From positions 38,434 through 102,433 of the forward strand of contig DITE01000035.1 in assembly GCA_002422725.1 (NCBI GenBank): a stretch of 64,000 bases of DNA. The letters run 5' to 3'. Below the pieces are notes generated by a model that worked only from the letters and a program-made list of their open reading frames with translations, was not told where the DNA came from and searched no databases. Of the stretch, positions 45,995 to 55,837 are shown piece after piece. Origin of the DNA: Bacteroidales bacterium UBA6192 (GTDB lineage: Bacteria > Bacteroidota > Bacteroidia > Bacteroidales > F082). The stretch's first letter is position 1, and every line of letters begins with the position of its first letter. The position numbers and the translations under genes were made by a program.

Positions 45995-46555
45995 CTATGA
46001 ATTAGGAGGATTTTTGAGTAACCGGATAATTTTTTGACCACGTGATTGAAATCCTGCACTGCCAAACACCAGTAAATCATTGATGCGCTGAACAAGTTCA
46101 TCAGAAAGATCAGGCTCAATCACACAAATGCGGTAAAGTATCTGCATGGCATTGCACCTTACCGCAATTGAAAAACGCTCCGACAGCATCCATGCCATAC
46201 ACACATCATATAAATCGCCCAACTGTTCATCAGGCAAAGGATAAGCATCAATAATGCGAAGCAGGTTGCGCCTGACACTATCAGAACGCGTCGAAAGCAA
46301 CAAACTGATCAATTCATGTTGAAACGGACGTAATACTTCCGAATCAATATCCCACAGATTACTTAGCAACCAGGAGGCTCTTTCCGGATCTTTTCCTTTG
46401 CCCGAACCAATTACAGTTAGCACCTCGCTGATCAGTTCGGTTCGCGATTGAAGCAAACCAGCCAACATGTTGAAATAGGACTTGGAAAGAGGTTTTCGTA
46501 AAAGCTCAACCAATTCTTCCGGATGATGCAATGGTGTTGCCTGGGATAAGTTCAT
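45995..46555 (-). CDS. Predicted all-helical (HEAT-like) protein of unknown function
   Basis: The 186-residue protein has no signal peptide or cysteine motif. Its repeated helix pairs (L-A-G-L-L-Q-S-R-T-E-L-I, A-S-W-L-L-S-N-L-W-D, R-R-N-L-L-R-I-I-D, V-R-C-N-A-M-Q-I-L-Y) look like HEAT/armadillo repeats, suggesting protein binding. It is divergent from the thioesterase gene and convergent with the phosphatase. I do not recognise the family. Confidence 0.72.
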   Translation of the reverse strand: MNLSQATPLHHPEELVELLRKPLSKSYFNMLAGLLQSRTELISEVLTVIGSGKGKDPERASWLLSNLWDIDSEVLRPFQHELISLLLSTRSDSVRRNLLRIIDAYPLPDEQLGDLYDVCMAWMLSERFSIAVRCNAMQILYRICVIEPDLSDELVQRINDLLVFGSAGFQSRGQKIIRLLKNPPNS

Positions 46556-46565
46556 GAAAATAAAT

Positions 46566-46573
46566 TAAGTTTG
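46566..46573 (+). promoter_or_regulatory. Putative -7 box of the thioesterase gene
   Basis: TAAGTTTG matches TAnnTTTG and ends 15 bp before ATG 46589. It covers the TTG that would otherwise extend the frame. Confidence 0.5.
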
Positions 46574-46588
46574 TACAAAATTAAACAT

Positions 46589-46981
46589 ATGTCTGAGCTA
46601 TTTCAGATTGAATTTAAGGTGAGAGATTATGAATGCGATATGCAGGGTATAGTCAACAACGCCAATTACCTGCATTATCTTGAACATACCAGGCATGAGT
46701 TCCTGCATCATATTGGCCTCGATTTTGAAAAACTGACCAGAGAAGGAATTTTATTGGTCGTAAAACGAATTGAGTTGGACTACAGTTTACCACTACGCAG
46801 TGGCGATTCATTCATCGTAGATTGCCAAACACAGCGAATCTCACCGCTCAGATTTGGCTTTATCCAATCCATCCGAAGGCTTGAAGACAACAAATCCATT
46901 GCTACTGCCCGGGTGATTGGAACCGCCATAAACCGGCTGGGAAGACCCTTCCTTCCACCGGAGATTGATCAGGCTTTTTAA
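46589..46981 (+). CDS. Acyl-CoA thioesterase, hotdog (4HBT) family
   Basis: The 130-residue hotdog-fold protein carries the D-M-Q-G-I-V-N-N-A-N-Y-L-H-Y-L-E-H-T-R segment, which matches the 4-hydroxybenzoyl-CoA thioesterase/YbgC signature with its catalytic Asp. It should hydrolyse acyl-CoA or acyl-ACP thioesters; chain preference is unknown. Confidence 0.9.
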   Translation: MSELFQIEFKVRDYECDMQGIVNNANYLHYLEHTRHEFLHHIGLDFEKLTREGILLVVKRIELDYSLPLRSGDSFIVDCQTQRISPLRFGFIQSIRRLEDNKSIATARVIGTAINRLGRPFLPPEIDQAF

Positions 46982-47410
46982 TTTGTTTGCTGACCATAAA
47001 GCGGCTTGAATCATCACTGAAACGAACTCTATTCATCAACAATTTTCTGAATCAACCGGGCATCCTTTACCTGTATGAACAGGTATCGGTAAGAGAGTTA
47101 TTATCTGCATTCTGACATTTTCAGCAGAAAGCATCCCTTTGATCCTGATTTTACCTTCTTGCTTAAGATGTTTTCCGGCTGAAATTATTCCTATCGGATA
47201 ATGGTAAAAAGATCCTTGAAAAAAGATAATGCAATAGACTTCATAACTAACAAATTGAATTGCATACTCTTTAGGGTAAAATACAGACATTAACCGGACG
47301 TTTACCCTAAACCAGCATCACAAAATACCTCTTTTATTTGCATGAGGTAAAACAGATAATTTCTTTTTGCCTTTAGTAAGCCAATGAATATCAATAAAAA
47401 CCTCAAAAAA
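46982..47410. other. Intergenic stretch without supported genes
   Basis: An 84-codon frame on the minus strand (47036-47290) has no recognisable motif, no partner and an unremarkable start, so I do not call it a gene. No repeat or strong terminator is seen. Confidence 0.4.
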
Positions 47411-49297
47411 ATGAAAATTCTACAGAAATCCCTAATGTTAGCCCTGACATATTTTGTGCTGGTGAATACAATTGCCGCGCAAAATACACCTGCCTGGACG
47501 GCTGAGTTTGAAAAAACAATTGAGTGGTCAAAACTACTCCCTAACGGAATTCTTTTACTTGGTACAAGTGATTATGGATTGCACGGGCTTGATCCTGAAA
47601 CAGGAAAAATTATCTGGAGCGAAGAAAAGATTATGCGGGAAGTATCATCCGTTCGTGGTGCAGATGGGAAGAAACTCGACTACTCTGACCAGTTTATTTC
47701 TCCGCTTGGTGATATTGATCCTGAATTACTTGACTATATTTCGATAAAGTTTACAGACTCCGGAATGATGAAAAATCTTATGGTGATCAACACAAAGACT
47801 GGTAAGATTGTCTTTCACCCCTCTGAGTTTGGTTCGCCCTCTGTAAAAATACTGGGTAAAACTGCTTATCAGTTCAACTATGGTGGATCGGGAGTAATTC
47901 CGGCATTAAACCTGATCATTCTTCAGGTGAATTACGTTGATCCATCAGTAAAAGGCAAACCACACCATCATTTCCTAAAAGGGATTGATCTCAAAACAGG
48001 GGAAGAATTATGGAAAATTGAGGGTATTGCCGGCGAATTTCTGCCCTATGCTCTTCAGGACAAAAATATTTTATATTTCAACAACCATAGCGTTGCTAAG
48101 ATTGAACCCAGGAGCGGTAAGCTGATTTGGCGAATTGATCTGGGATCGGATAAAAAAGATGAAATCAAGCAGATCACCTATGATCTTGACGAAAAAACTG
48201 CCTATGTTTTTGGCATACTTAACAAACGGGCCAGTATTATCGCTCTCGACATTCAGACGGGAAAACAACTCTGGAATAATGAATTTAAAGCCAAGGGCGA
48301 ACCCGAACTGGTTGCTACACGCAATGGCTTAGTGATGTCGGACGACAAAAATTTCATTATGTATGATTTTTCCTCCGGCATGGAAAAATGGAAGGCTAAA
48401 AAGCTAGATGGTGATGTTGTCGATATGGGCTCAGACGGTGTGTTGGTGTCGGCCAGGGAAAAATACCTTATTCTGCTTGATGGAACAACGGGTGCCGAAA
48501 AGTGGAGTAAAAAAGTAAAAGGAATCAGGATTGATCAGGTAACTGACAAGGGAATCATTTATTATGATGAGAAAAATTCACTTGGCGCAGTTGATTACAG
48601 GGGCGAAGAGTTCTGGAAGAAAAATCTACCCAATATCATTGCAACCACTCAGGCTAGTTTTACTACAATGGTCGTGCTTTCAGACAATGACCTGTATAAA
48701 ATCGATCTCACTGATTTTTCACAAACACTATTAGCAAAAAACATCAAATTCAAAGGTGACGAAGAGCCTGAGACCATCGAAGCCTATGAGCAGGGTATAG
48801 TAATTTCTTCGTCACAGAACCATTGGTTGGTCGATCAAAAGGGAGAAATCAAATACCAGAACTTTTACCGTGCACCAGGCCATGGTATGGTTGTCGCAAC
48901 CAAGATTCTAAAAACAACCATGATGGTTGCCGGAACAGCAATGGCTTCGGCCAATGCTTATCAGCAGGGTCTTGCAGGCAACCAAACAACGATGGGCAGG
49001 CAATATGGTGCTGAACGTAAAGCCTGGGAAGATTTTACGAACGGCATAGGTAAGATTGACGCTTCAAAATCGTATAAAAAAGCTACCAAAAATTCAGACA
49101 GGTACACGTATATACTGACCAGAGTGGAGGAAGATGATCAAAAAGGTGTTGGTATACTGAAACTCGATAAACTGTCAGGAGAAACAGTGGGGCAGATCAT
49201 CCTGAAAGATTCAAAACCTGTGTATGAGGTTGACTCGGAAAAAGGTAAAATTTTTCATCGGGTCTCAAAAAATACAGTTGCTTGTTATAATCTTTAA
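47411..49297 (+). CDS. PQQ-like beta-propeller repeat protein, secreted
   Basis: The 628-residue protein has a signal peptide ending I-A-A-Q and repeated propeller blades of the PQQ-binding type. Examples are G-L-D-P-E-T-G-K-I-I-W-S, G-I-D-L-K-T-G-E-E-L-W, A-L-D-I-Q-T-G-K-Q-L-W-N and L-D-G-T-T-G-A-E-K-W. No enzyme residues for PQQ-dependent dehydrogenases are evident, so it is probably a structural or scaffold propeller in the periplasm. ATG 47384 would add nine residues; 47411, preceded by an A-rich stretch, fits the signal peptide better. It has no sorting domain. Confidence 0.85.
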   Translation: MKILQKSLMLALTYFVLVNTIAAQNTPAWTAEFEKTIEWSKLLPNGILLLGTSDYGLHGLDPETGKIIWSEEKIMREVSSVRGADGKKLDYSDQFISPLGDIDPELLDYISIKFTDSGMMKNLMVINTKTGKIVFHPSEFGSPSVKILGKTAYQFNYGGSGVIPALNLIILQVNYVDPSVKGKPHHHFLKGIDLKTGEELWKIEGIAGEFLPYALQDKNILYFNNHSVAKIEPRSGKLIWRIDLGSDKKDEIKQITYDLDEKTAYVFGILNKRASIIALDIQTGKQLWNNEFKAKGEPELVATRNGLVMSDDKNFIMYDFSSGMEKWKAKKLDGDVVDMGSDGVLVSAREKYLILLDGTTGAEKWSKKVKGIRIDQVTDKGIIYYDEKNSLGAVDYRGEEFWKKNLPNIIATTQASFTTMVVLSDNDLYKIDLTDFSQTLLAKNIKFKGDEEPETIEAYEQGIVISSSQNHWLVDQKGEIKYQNFYRAPGHGMVVATKILKTTMMVAGTAMASANAYQQGLAGNQTTMGRQYGAERKAWEDFTNGIGKIDASKSYKKATKNSDRYTYILTRVEEDDQKGVGILKLDKLSGETVGQIILKDSKPVYEVDSEKGKIFHRVSKNTVACYNL

Positions 49298-49385
49298 GAA
49301 ATAGCAAATATTGATTTGTACAAGCAGATATCCTGAAACAGAGGCTTAAAAATCGCAAGCAGGTACACTCTGACGTATCCCGCTT

Positions 49386-49417
49386 AAACCTGAAGGATTT
49401 AAGAATCCCTCAGGTTT
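49386..49417. terminator. Hairpin between convergent genes
   Basis: AAACCTGAAGGATT and AATCCCTCAGGTTT can pair (one mismatch) around a 4-base loop. The hairpin overlaps the 3' end of the radical SAM gene and follows the PQQ-like gene. No T run is present, so its role as terminator is uncertain. Confidence 0.45.
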
Positions 49418-50799
49418 AGGCTTTTATCAAGCTGAATGCCGGTGATGCTTTTGTAAACTTCAGTAAAAACAAGTTCTTCCTTAATACCTTCAAGCGCTGT
49501 ATTGCGGTAGCCAATATTTGCATGAAGCGCCCAGGCTGCTGCCATTGGATTTTTTGTAAGCTTAAGCGTCATCAGGTATTTTTTCTTCATTACCTTCAGA
49601 TCGTAAATACGATCCCATGCTTTGTGAATCACTTCCATCAACTGATCAGGGCTCATGTGCAAAGGCTTTATCACAGTATTGAAGAAGGTGTAATGTTCCC
49701 AGTCGGCAGGGTAGTTTGTGTGTGTTATCCGGTTCTCTTTCAATAATTTGAAGTATGTTCCGGTACCTGGTAGAGGAGTCAGTATACCAGCCTGAATGCA
49801 ATCAACACCAGAGTTGATGTAGTAGTCCACCCTTCTTTCAATTGATTCTGGTGTATCGTTATCCAGTCCGAAAATGAAACTGCCCAATACAGCAATTCCC
49901 TGACGGTGAATGGCTTCATAAACCCTCTCGTAGTTATCAGTTCCTATCCTGAGGTTTGTCTTTTTCCCGGCTGATTGCAGTTGGTCAACAACCTCTGATT
50001 CGATGCCAAGTAAAATAACCCTGCATCCAGCCTCCGACATTCGTTTCAACGTAGCTTCATCTTCAGCTATGTGCATTGAGGTAAAAGTGTACCACTCTTT
50101 ATCTAACCCTTTGGCAATTATCATGTCGCATATTTCAGCGGCCCTTTCGGCGTTTTTCCTTGTATAGCCGTAAAAATCATCATCCACAATATACACTTTG
50201 CGTTGTGGAATTGTACTGAACTCGGTTACTACATCTTCAACGTTCCTGTGCCGGTATTTGCGTCCATTTATAGCGTGTACGCTGCAAAAGTCGCATTTCA
50301 TGGGACAGCCCCGGGTTGTTTGCACGGCACCCAAAGCATATCCGTTATGGTAAAGATCAAGCCTTTGAAAAGGTGAATCAACCATGGGTAGCAATTCACC
50401 CTTGTAGAACTTTTTTAGGTTTTTTTCTTCAAAATCATTGATTATCTGACCCCAAACACTTTCACCCTCACCTTGTACAACGACATCTACAAATGTAGCG
50501 GCCTCATCCGGCATCATGCTTGCATGGATACCTCCCAACACAGTTGGAATTCCGTTTCTGCGGTAAATTGCAGCAATTTCGTAGGCCCTATTCACCTGGG
50601 ATGTTAAAGCGGTGAACCCAACAAAATCTGCTTCTCGATACGAAAATGACTCGAAGTTTTCATCGAATATCTCCACCTGCCAATGCTTTGGTGTTAAAGC
50701 TGCGATGATGCCAAGATTGATGGGCGGAACACTATACTCCGAAGAATTATAAATACCCTTTCGATAGGCATTTCTGGGATTGATCAATAACAATTTCAT
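49399..50799 (-). CDS. B12-binding-domain radical SAM protein
   Basis: The 466-residue protein has an N-terminal cobalamin-binding-like domain (about 1-140, with G-G-I-H-A-S-M-M-P) and a radical SAM core with C-P-M-K-C-D-F-C, giving the C-x3-C-x2-C cluster. The C-terminal part is typical of the BchE-like/Elp3-related group. The usual B12 motif D-x-H-x-x-G is not clearly present (D-E-N-F-E-S-F is found instead), so cobalamin binding may be lost. Substrate is unknown. It may methylate or rearrange lipids or small molecules. No partner genes are adjacent. Confidence 0.85.
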   Translation of the reverse strand: MKLLLINPRNAYRKGIYNSSEYSVPPINLGIIAALTPKHWQVEIFDENFESFSYREADFVGFTALTSQVNRAYEIAAIYRRNGIPTVLGGIHASMMPDEAATFVDVVVQGEGESVWGQIINDFEEKNLKKFYKGELLPMVDSPFQRLDLYHNGYALGAVQTTRGCPMKCDFCSVHAINGRKYRHRNVEDVVTEFSTIPQRKVYIVDDDFYGYTRKNAERAAEICDMIIAKGLDKEWYTFTSMHIAEDEATLKRMSEAGCRVILLGIESEVVDQLQSAGKKTNLRIGTDNYERVYEAIHRQGIAVLGSFIFGLDNDTPESIERRVDYYINSGVDCIQAGILTPLPGTGTYFKLLKENRITHTNYPADWEHYTFFNTVIKPLHMSPDQLMEVIHKAWDRIYDLKVMKKKYLMTLKLTKNPMAAAWALHANIGYRNTALEGIKEELVFTEVYKSITGIQLDKSLNLRDS

Positions 50800-51089
50800 T
50801 TTACCATGACCCTCTCGTTTACCATAATTCCCTTATTTTCATATTATCCCATCCTTCGTTGCGGCAAAAATAGAGAAAAATTAATTCTATTCCATTTATT
50901 CCGTGCTTTAACATTTATTTAACATATATATTTTTTATAATATTGATTTTGTGTAATTTAAAATAGTTTCGAAAACTGAAATACCAATGAAATTACCTTA
51001 ACTAAGCCGTAGGATTCGCGAAAAGTAATTGGGGGTGGAGGCAGGTGCAAAGGTTGTACCTTTACATCCTTCAATTAAACCGATTTGTT

Positions 51090-54000
51090 GTGAAAAAAAC
51101 ATTCATTTTTATCGTTTCCTGGATTGTTATCGCTTTGTACACCCCTACGCACGCTCAACAACTGATGATCAACGAGTTTATGGCGTCCAATGCTATTACC
51201 ATTCTGGATGATGATGGCGAAGACAGCGATTGGATCGAACTCTATAATCCCAACACTTCAGCCCTTGATCTCGGGGGCTTGGGTTTGAGCGATGATGCAA
51301 CAGAACCTTTGAAATGGGTTTTCCCATCCATGACGATTCAGGCTGGCGAATATTTGCTTGTTTGGGCATCTGGCAAAGACCGGCGAACGCCCGGACTTCC
51401 CCTGCACACCAATTTCAGCATCAGTGCCGACGGCGAAGACCTTCTGCTAAGTAATTCAACAGGGCAACAAATTGATCTTATTCAGGGAGTATCGCTGCAG
51501 ACTGATATTTCATATGGTCGGGCACTTGATCAACCAGGTGTCTGGAAATACTTCACTATTCCCAGCCCTGGTGCTGAAAATAGTTCATCAGGATACTCCA
51601 TTCTGCTGGATAAGCCGGAATTTTCTGCTTCAGGAGGATATTATGCTGACAGTGTGCAACTTTCGATTGAATCATCGATAGAAGGAGTAGTTGTTTATTA
51701 TACCACTGATGGTTCATTACCCGACCAGAATGATGCTGTTTTCACTGATGTACTTTGGCTCAAAAGTAGAGTCGGTGAGCCAAACATCATCTCTATGATT
51801 CCGACAAACAACAATGATGACCCCGGGCCTCCTTATTACGAAGGCTGGCAGCCTCCATTGGGCGAAGTTTACAAAGCACATGTTATCAGAGCAAGAGCCT
51901 TTCATCCTGATGCACCTCCTTCGCCGGTCAGCACCCACACCTACATCATTGATGATTTGTTAAGTAGCCGATACACATTACCGGTACTTTCCCTGAGTAC
52001 AAACCCGGAAAATCTTTTCGATGATGAAATCGGAATTTATGTGCACGGAAACAATACCAACTACTTTCAGGATGGGGATGAATGGGAGCGTAAGGCACAT
52101 TTGTCGCTGTTCGAAAAAGACGGAAGCCTGGCGATGAGCGAAGATATTGGAATCCGCACCCATGGAAATACCACACGCAGCCGTCCCCGAAAATCGCTTC
52201 GTATGATTAGCCGGGCCGAATACGGTAACAGCTGGTTCAATTACCCCATTTTTCCAGATAAAACCACCTCACAATACAAACGGTTTATTCTTCGCAACTC
52301 GGGTAACGACTGGGACTGGGCAATATTTCGTGATGCTTTTCTGCAGTCGTTGGCTAAAAATCTGGACGTTGACCGCCAGTATTACCGGCCGGCAATACTA
52401 TTTATCAATGGGGAATACTGGGGTATACACAACATCCGTGACCGCTATGACGAGCACTATATCAATGCCCGCTATGGATTGGAAGAACACGAAATGACAA
52501 TGCTCGAAAACAATGCCTCCTTCAAATTCGGTAACGAAGCCGGTCGCGAGCACTATGTGTCCATGATCAATTATATGAACTCTTACAATCTTGCCAACCA
52601 GCAGTACTTTGATGAGGTTGCAAAACGCATGGATATTGAAAGCTTTACCGATTTTCAGCTGACCAATATATTCTCCATGAATACCGACTGGCCAGGAAAC
52701 AACACCCTGATGTGGCGTTACCTGACCGATCAATTTGACCCAAATGCTCTAAACGGACGCGATGGTCGCTGGCGTTGGATGTTGCTCGATCTTGATTTTG
52801 GCTTTGGACTTCCCTTCTTCTATGTGCCCGGGGTGGATCAGGGACCTGCACACAATACACTGGCATTTGCGCTTGCCACCAACGGTCCGTCGTGGCCCAA
52901 TCCACCCTGGTCAACAGCCATTCTGAGAAACCTGTTAAAGAACCAATCTTATATGTATTTCTTTATCAACAGATTCTGTGACTTACTGAACACTGATTTC
53001 AGTGAATCAACTGTGATCGAATCCATCGATTCTATCAGAAACATCCTTCAGCCAGAGATGGAAGAACATATTTTGCGTTGGCGGCGACCAGTTACAATTT
53101 ACGATTGGTTCCAAAATGTTGAAAATATGCGCAGTTTTGCTCAGGAAAGGCCCGGATATATCCGACAGCATTTAAACAGCTATTTTCAGCTGAATGGCTC
53201 GGCAACGCTCAAGCTCACTATCGAAGGCCAGGCGATGGGTAATATTCAGGTGAACACTATTGTAATTCCGGATACTGATCAGTGGACAGGAAAATATTTC
53301 AAAAACATTCCATTGAAACTCATGGCCATGAGCAAACCCGGTTATCGTTTTGTAAGATGGGAGGGAACATTCAACAGCAACAGTGAACACCTTGATATTG
53401 TGTTAACTACAGATGCTGACATCACAGCCATTTTCGAGCCAAGCGATGATTTCCCGGGCGATGAACTCAATCCACCCGCCTACAGGTTAACTAACGGTCC
53501 ATACTATTTCTCCTATTGGGATGCCAATCAAGCCGAAGGCATATTCCCTCCCAACATGATTTTTCAACAGAGCAGCAAAAATGATCCCTTGTTAAACGAC
53601 ACAATGACCCATCCCTATCACATCCCAACAGGGGAATACCATTCAGATGATGCCGCAAGCATTGGGTTTCCTTATCGGCTTACCCGCAGAACCAGGCTCA
53701 ATGGTTTGGGTGAAAACGGCATTTCCTTTATCAACACAGGCCGTGGCCGCGACCTGGGGGCAGCTGTACTGGCAATCGACACCCGAACACTGGAAGACAT
53801 CACTGTGTCGTGGAAAGGCAGCACAATCATTCCCAATTCGCGCGTTTACAGGCTGCAGTTGCAATACCGAACTGATTTAACCGGGAGTTTTACGGATGTT
53901 TTTGATAATGATGGAAACCCGATTGAATACATTCGCAATCCCACAGCAGGACATAGTGTTAATTTTGAACCTGTTGTGCTTCCCATGGAGGCAGACAATC

Positions 54001-54401
54001 AGGCATATCTGCAACTCCGCTGGAAATACTATTTCACAGGTCAGCAAATTGATGAGAATGAAGGAAGTCGCGACATGCTGGGGTTGGACAACATTGTTGT
54101 TAGCACTGTGACCATGGGCGTGCCAGTTCATGACCAAAATACGGTTAAATTAGGGCAAAACTATCCCAATCCGGCTACACTCAGCACAACCATTGAATTC
54201 AGCCTGGCAATTGCAGGCAGAGTCAAACTGGTAATATTTACAGTACAGGGTGTCCTGATGAAAACCATGGATATTACCCAAAGCAATGAAAAAGCCTTTT
54301 CAGTGGAATTCGATGTTTCTGACTGGCCTAACGGGCTATATTTCTATGCTTTGAAAACAAATCATGGCACAATAGTTAAAAAAATGATGGTGCTTCACTA
54401 A
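51090..54401 (+). CDS. CotH-kinase-family secreted protein with lamin-tail domain and type IX sorting domain
   Basis: The 1103-residue protein starts at GTG 51090 with a signal peptide ending T-H-A-Q. An LTD (lamin-tail) domain follows (I-N-E-F-M-A-S-N, then W-I-E-L-Y-N-P). Next come a chitobiase-type C-terminal-like beta domain (Y-Y-T-T-D-G-S-L-P) and a CotH domain from about residue 285 (P-V-L-S-L-S-T-N-P; R-T-H-G-N-T-T-R; L-R-N-S-G-N-D-W-D; D-L-D-F-G-F-G). A concanavalin-like region precedes a sorting domain beginning Y-P-N-P near 1025. CotH enzymes of spore formers phosphorylate coat proteins; here the target is unknown, possibly surface proteins. The GTG at 51045 is less likely. Confidence 0.87.
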   Translation: MKKTFIFIVSWIVIALYTPTHAQQLMINEFMASNAITILDDDGEDSDWIELYNPNTSALDLGGLGLSDDATEPLKWVFPSMTIQAGEYLLVWASGKDRRTPGLPLHTNFSISADGEDLLLSNSTGQQIDLIQGVSLQTDISYGRALDQPGVWKYFTIPSPGAENSSSGYSILLDKPEFSASGGYYADSVQLSIESSIEGVVVYYTTDGSLPDQNDAVFTDVLWLKSRVGEPNIISMIPTNNNDDPGPPYYEGWQPPLGEVYKAHVIRARAFHPDAPPSPVSTHTYIIDDLLSSRYTLPVLSLSTNPENLFDDEIGIYVHGNNTNYFQDGDEWERKAHLSLFEKDGSLAMSEDIGIRTHGNTTRSRPRKSLRMISRAEYGNSWFNYPIFPDKTTSQYKRFILRNSGNDWDWAIFRDAFLQSLAKNLDVDRQYYRPAILFINGEYWGIHNIRDRYDEHYINARYGLEEHEMTMLENNASFKFGNEAGREHYVSMINYMNSYNLANQQYFDEVAKRMDIESFTDFQLTNIFSMNTDWPGNNTLMWRYLTDQFDPNALNGRDGRWRWMLLDLDFGFGLPFFYVPGVDQGPAHNTLAFALATNGPSWPNPPWSTAILRNLLKNQSYMYFFINRFCDLLNTDFSESTVIESIDSIRNILQPEMEEHILRWRRPVTIYDWFQNVENMRSFAQERPGYIRQHLNSYFQLNGSATLKLTIEGQAMGNIQVNTIVIPDTDQWTGKYFKNIPLKLMAMSKPGYRFVRWEGTFNSNSEHLDIVLTTDADITAIFEPSDDFPGDELNPPAYRLTNGPYYFSYWDANQAEGIFPPNMIFQQSSKNDPLLNDTMTHPYHIPTGEYHSDDAASIGFPYRLTRRTRLNGLGENGISFINTGRGRDLGAAVLAIDTRTLEDITVSWKGSTIIPNSRVYRLQLQYRTDLTGSFTDVFDNDGNPIEYIRNPTAGHSVNFEPVVLPMEADNQAYLQLRWKYYFTGQQIDENEGSRDMLGLDNIVVSTVTMGVPVHDQNTVKLGQNYPNPATLSTTIEFSLAIAGRVKLVIFTVQGVLMKTMDITQSNEKAFSVEFDVSDWPNGLYFYALKTNHGTIVKKMMVLH

Positions 54402-54410
54402 ATTTGTCTC

Positions 54411-55277
54411 ATGAATTTCCGCAGAGGCATCTTGCTTTTCTTGTTGTCATGGGCAGTCAGCATGGCTGCTGCTCAGGACAAGCCCCAAAAAATGAAGGCG
54501 CGCTGGCTGCCCCAAGGAAATCTTTTTCCATCGTTACTGTTTGATTATCAGGAAGCACGAACCGGTGGATCAATTTATGGTTTCAACATCAACAACGCAT
54601 GGCAAAACCGTGCATTTGCCAATTTCTCAGCCGGATTGAGAAGGGCTGTGGTACGCCGGGAATATCCTGCTATGAAGCAATCGGAATTGGGTTTTGAACT
54701 CAACGTAAATACCCAGTTTTTGTTTGAACAACCCTTTTCTTTATTCCAGGTTAATTTTTTCAGTGTCGATTTTAAGGTGGGTATTTTCTATCAGCGGCTG
54801 ATGCATCATGGCTGGAGCTTGCGTGCCCGCATATACCATATGTCGTCGCATCTGGGTGATGACTATATTTACCGGTTTTTCATCACCGAATTTCTCGAAA
54901 ACAAGCGCATTTATGAAGTGATCGACTTTACAGTCGCCAAGAAGCTTGATGAATTTATGTTATACGGAATGCTAGGATTTATTCCCCATACCGCTTATGA
55001 ACGCAAGCCTTTGCTACTGCAACTGGGCGGACAATGGGAAATGCCGGTCAACAACAAAAAGTGGTTATGGTGGGTTGCAGGACTCGATATCAGAAGTGAA
55101 CAGGAAACCGGATTTTATCCGGGGGTTCACACCGGAGCAGGCATCAGGCTGGGTTTACCAGAAGCCATGCCATTCAGTATACTGCTCGATTACTATCATG
55201 GCTACCTGCCCCATAGCCTTTATGATAAAGCCCGGATCAACTGGGTTGGTGGTTCGTTGCTGTTTCATCCCTTTTAA
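54411..55277 (+). CDS. DUF1207 family secreted protein
   Basis: The 288-residue protein has a signal peptide ending A-A-A-Q. The mature sequence has W-L-P-Q-G-N-L-F-P-S-L-L-F-D-Y-Q-E-A near its start and Y-H-M-S-S-H-L-G-D-D-Y in the middle, both characteristic of the DUF1207 family. Alternating strands suggest a beta-barrel-like outer-membrane or periplasmic protein. Function is unknown. It starts 9 bp after the CotH gene, so the two are probably cotranscribed. Confidence 0.8.
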   Translation: MNFRRGILLFLLSWAVSMAAAQDKPQKMKARWLPQGNLFPSLLFDYQEARTGGSIYGFNINNAWQNRAFANFSAGLRRAVVRREYPAMKQSELGFELNVNTQFLFEQPFSLFQVNFFSVDFKVGIFYQRLMHHGWSLRARIYHMSSHLGDDYIYRFFITEFLENKRIYEVIDFTVAKKLDEFMLYGMLGFIPHTAYERKPLLLQLGGQWEMPVNNKKWLWWVAGLDIRSEQETGFYPGVHTGAGIRLGLPEAMPFSILLDYYHGYLPHSLYDKARINWVGGSLLFHPF

Positions 55278-55341
55278 TTGTGATGTTTTAATCTGACAAT
55301 TCATATCTTTTTCATCTTTGTGCTATCAAAATCTGACTTAC

Positions 55342-55773
55342 ATGAAAAGAACCATTGCATTGGTGGCCCACGATGGCCGCAAAAAGGATTTGTTTGACTG
55401 GGTGTCGCACAACCAGAAAAAACTAAATTCCCTGCATGTTTATGCAACCGGAACCACGGGGAAAATGATCTCTGAAGTTCTGGATCAGGTGACGCCACTG
55501 AAGTCGGGGCCACTTGGAGGCGACCAGCAACTTGGTGCGTTGATTGCCGAGGGGAAAATTGATTATATGATTTTTTTCTGGGATCCGATGACAAGTCAAC
55601 CCCATGATGTTGATGTAAAAGCCTTATTAAGAATGACCGTATTGTACAATGTACCAACGGCTTGCAACCGCTCCACCGCTGATTTTATGATTACTTCAGT
55701 ATTGTATAATGATCCGGAATACCGGCCAATTTTAAAGGATTACTCTGTTTATCTGAAACGGATGGAAGGGTAA
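55342..55773 (+). CDS. mgsA: Methylglyoxal synthase
   Basis: MgsA turns dihydroxyacetone phosphate into methylglyoxal and phosphate, a bypass when phosphate is short. The 143-residue protein has A-L-V-A-H-D-G-R-K-K-D near the start, G-P-L-G-G-D-Q-Q-L-G-A-L, F-F-W-D-P-M-T-S-Q-P-H-D and C-N-R-S-T-A-D-F, covering the conserved Asp and His catalytic residues. ATG 55342 is chosen over the frame start at 55318. Confidence 0.95.
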   Translation: MKRTIALVAHDGRKKDLFDWVSHNQKKLNSLHVYATGTTGKMISEVLDQVTPLKSGPLGGDQQLGALIAEGKIDYMIFFWDPMTSQPHDVDVKALLRMTVLYNVPTACNRSTADFMITSVLYNDPEYRPILKDYSVYLKRMEG

Positions 55774-55837
55774 AACGAAGTAAAACACGAATTACATATT
55801 ACCGAAACGGACTTAATAAGTCTCTGCATTCTGAAAT

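Noticed and set aside
47036..47290. 84-residue minus-strand gene
   Set aside because: It shows no motif, no operon partner and no convincing start.
50800..51089. Small RNA or riboswitch before the CotH gene
   Set aside because: The stretch is AT-rich, but I see no conserved fold or aptamer motif.
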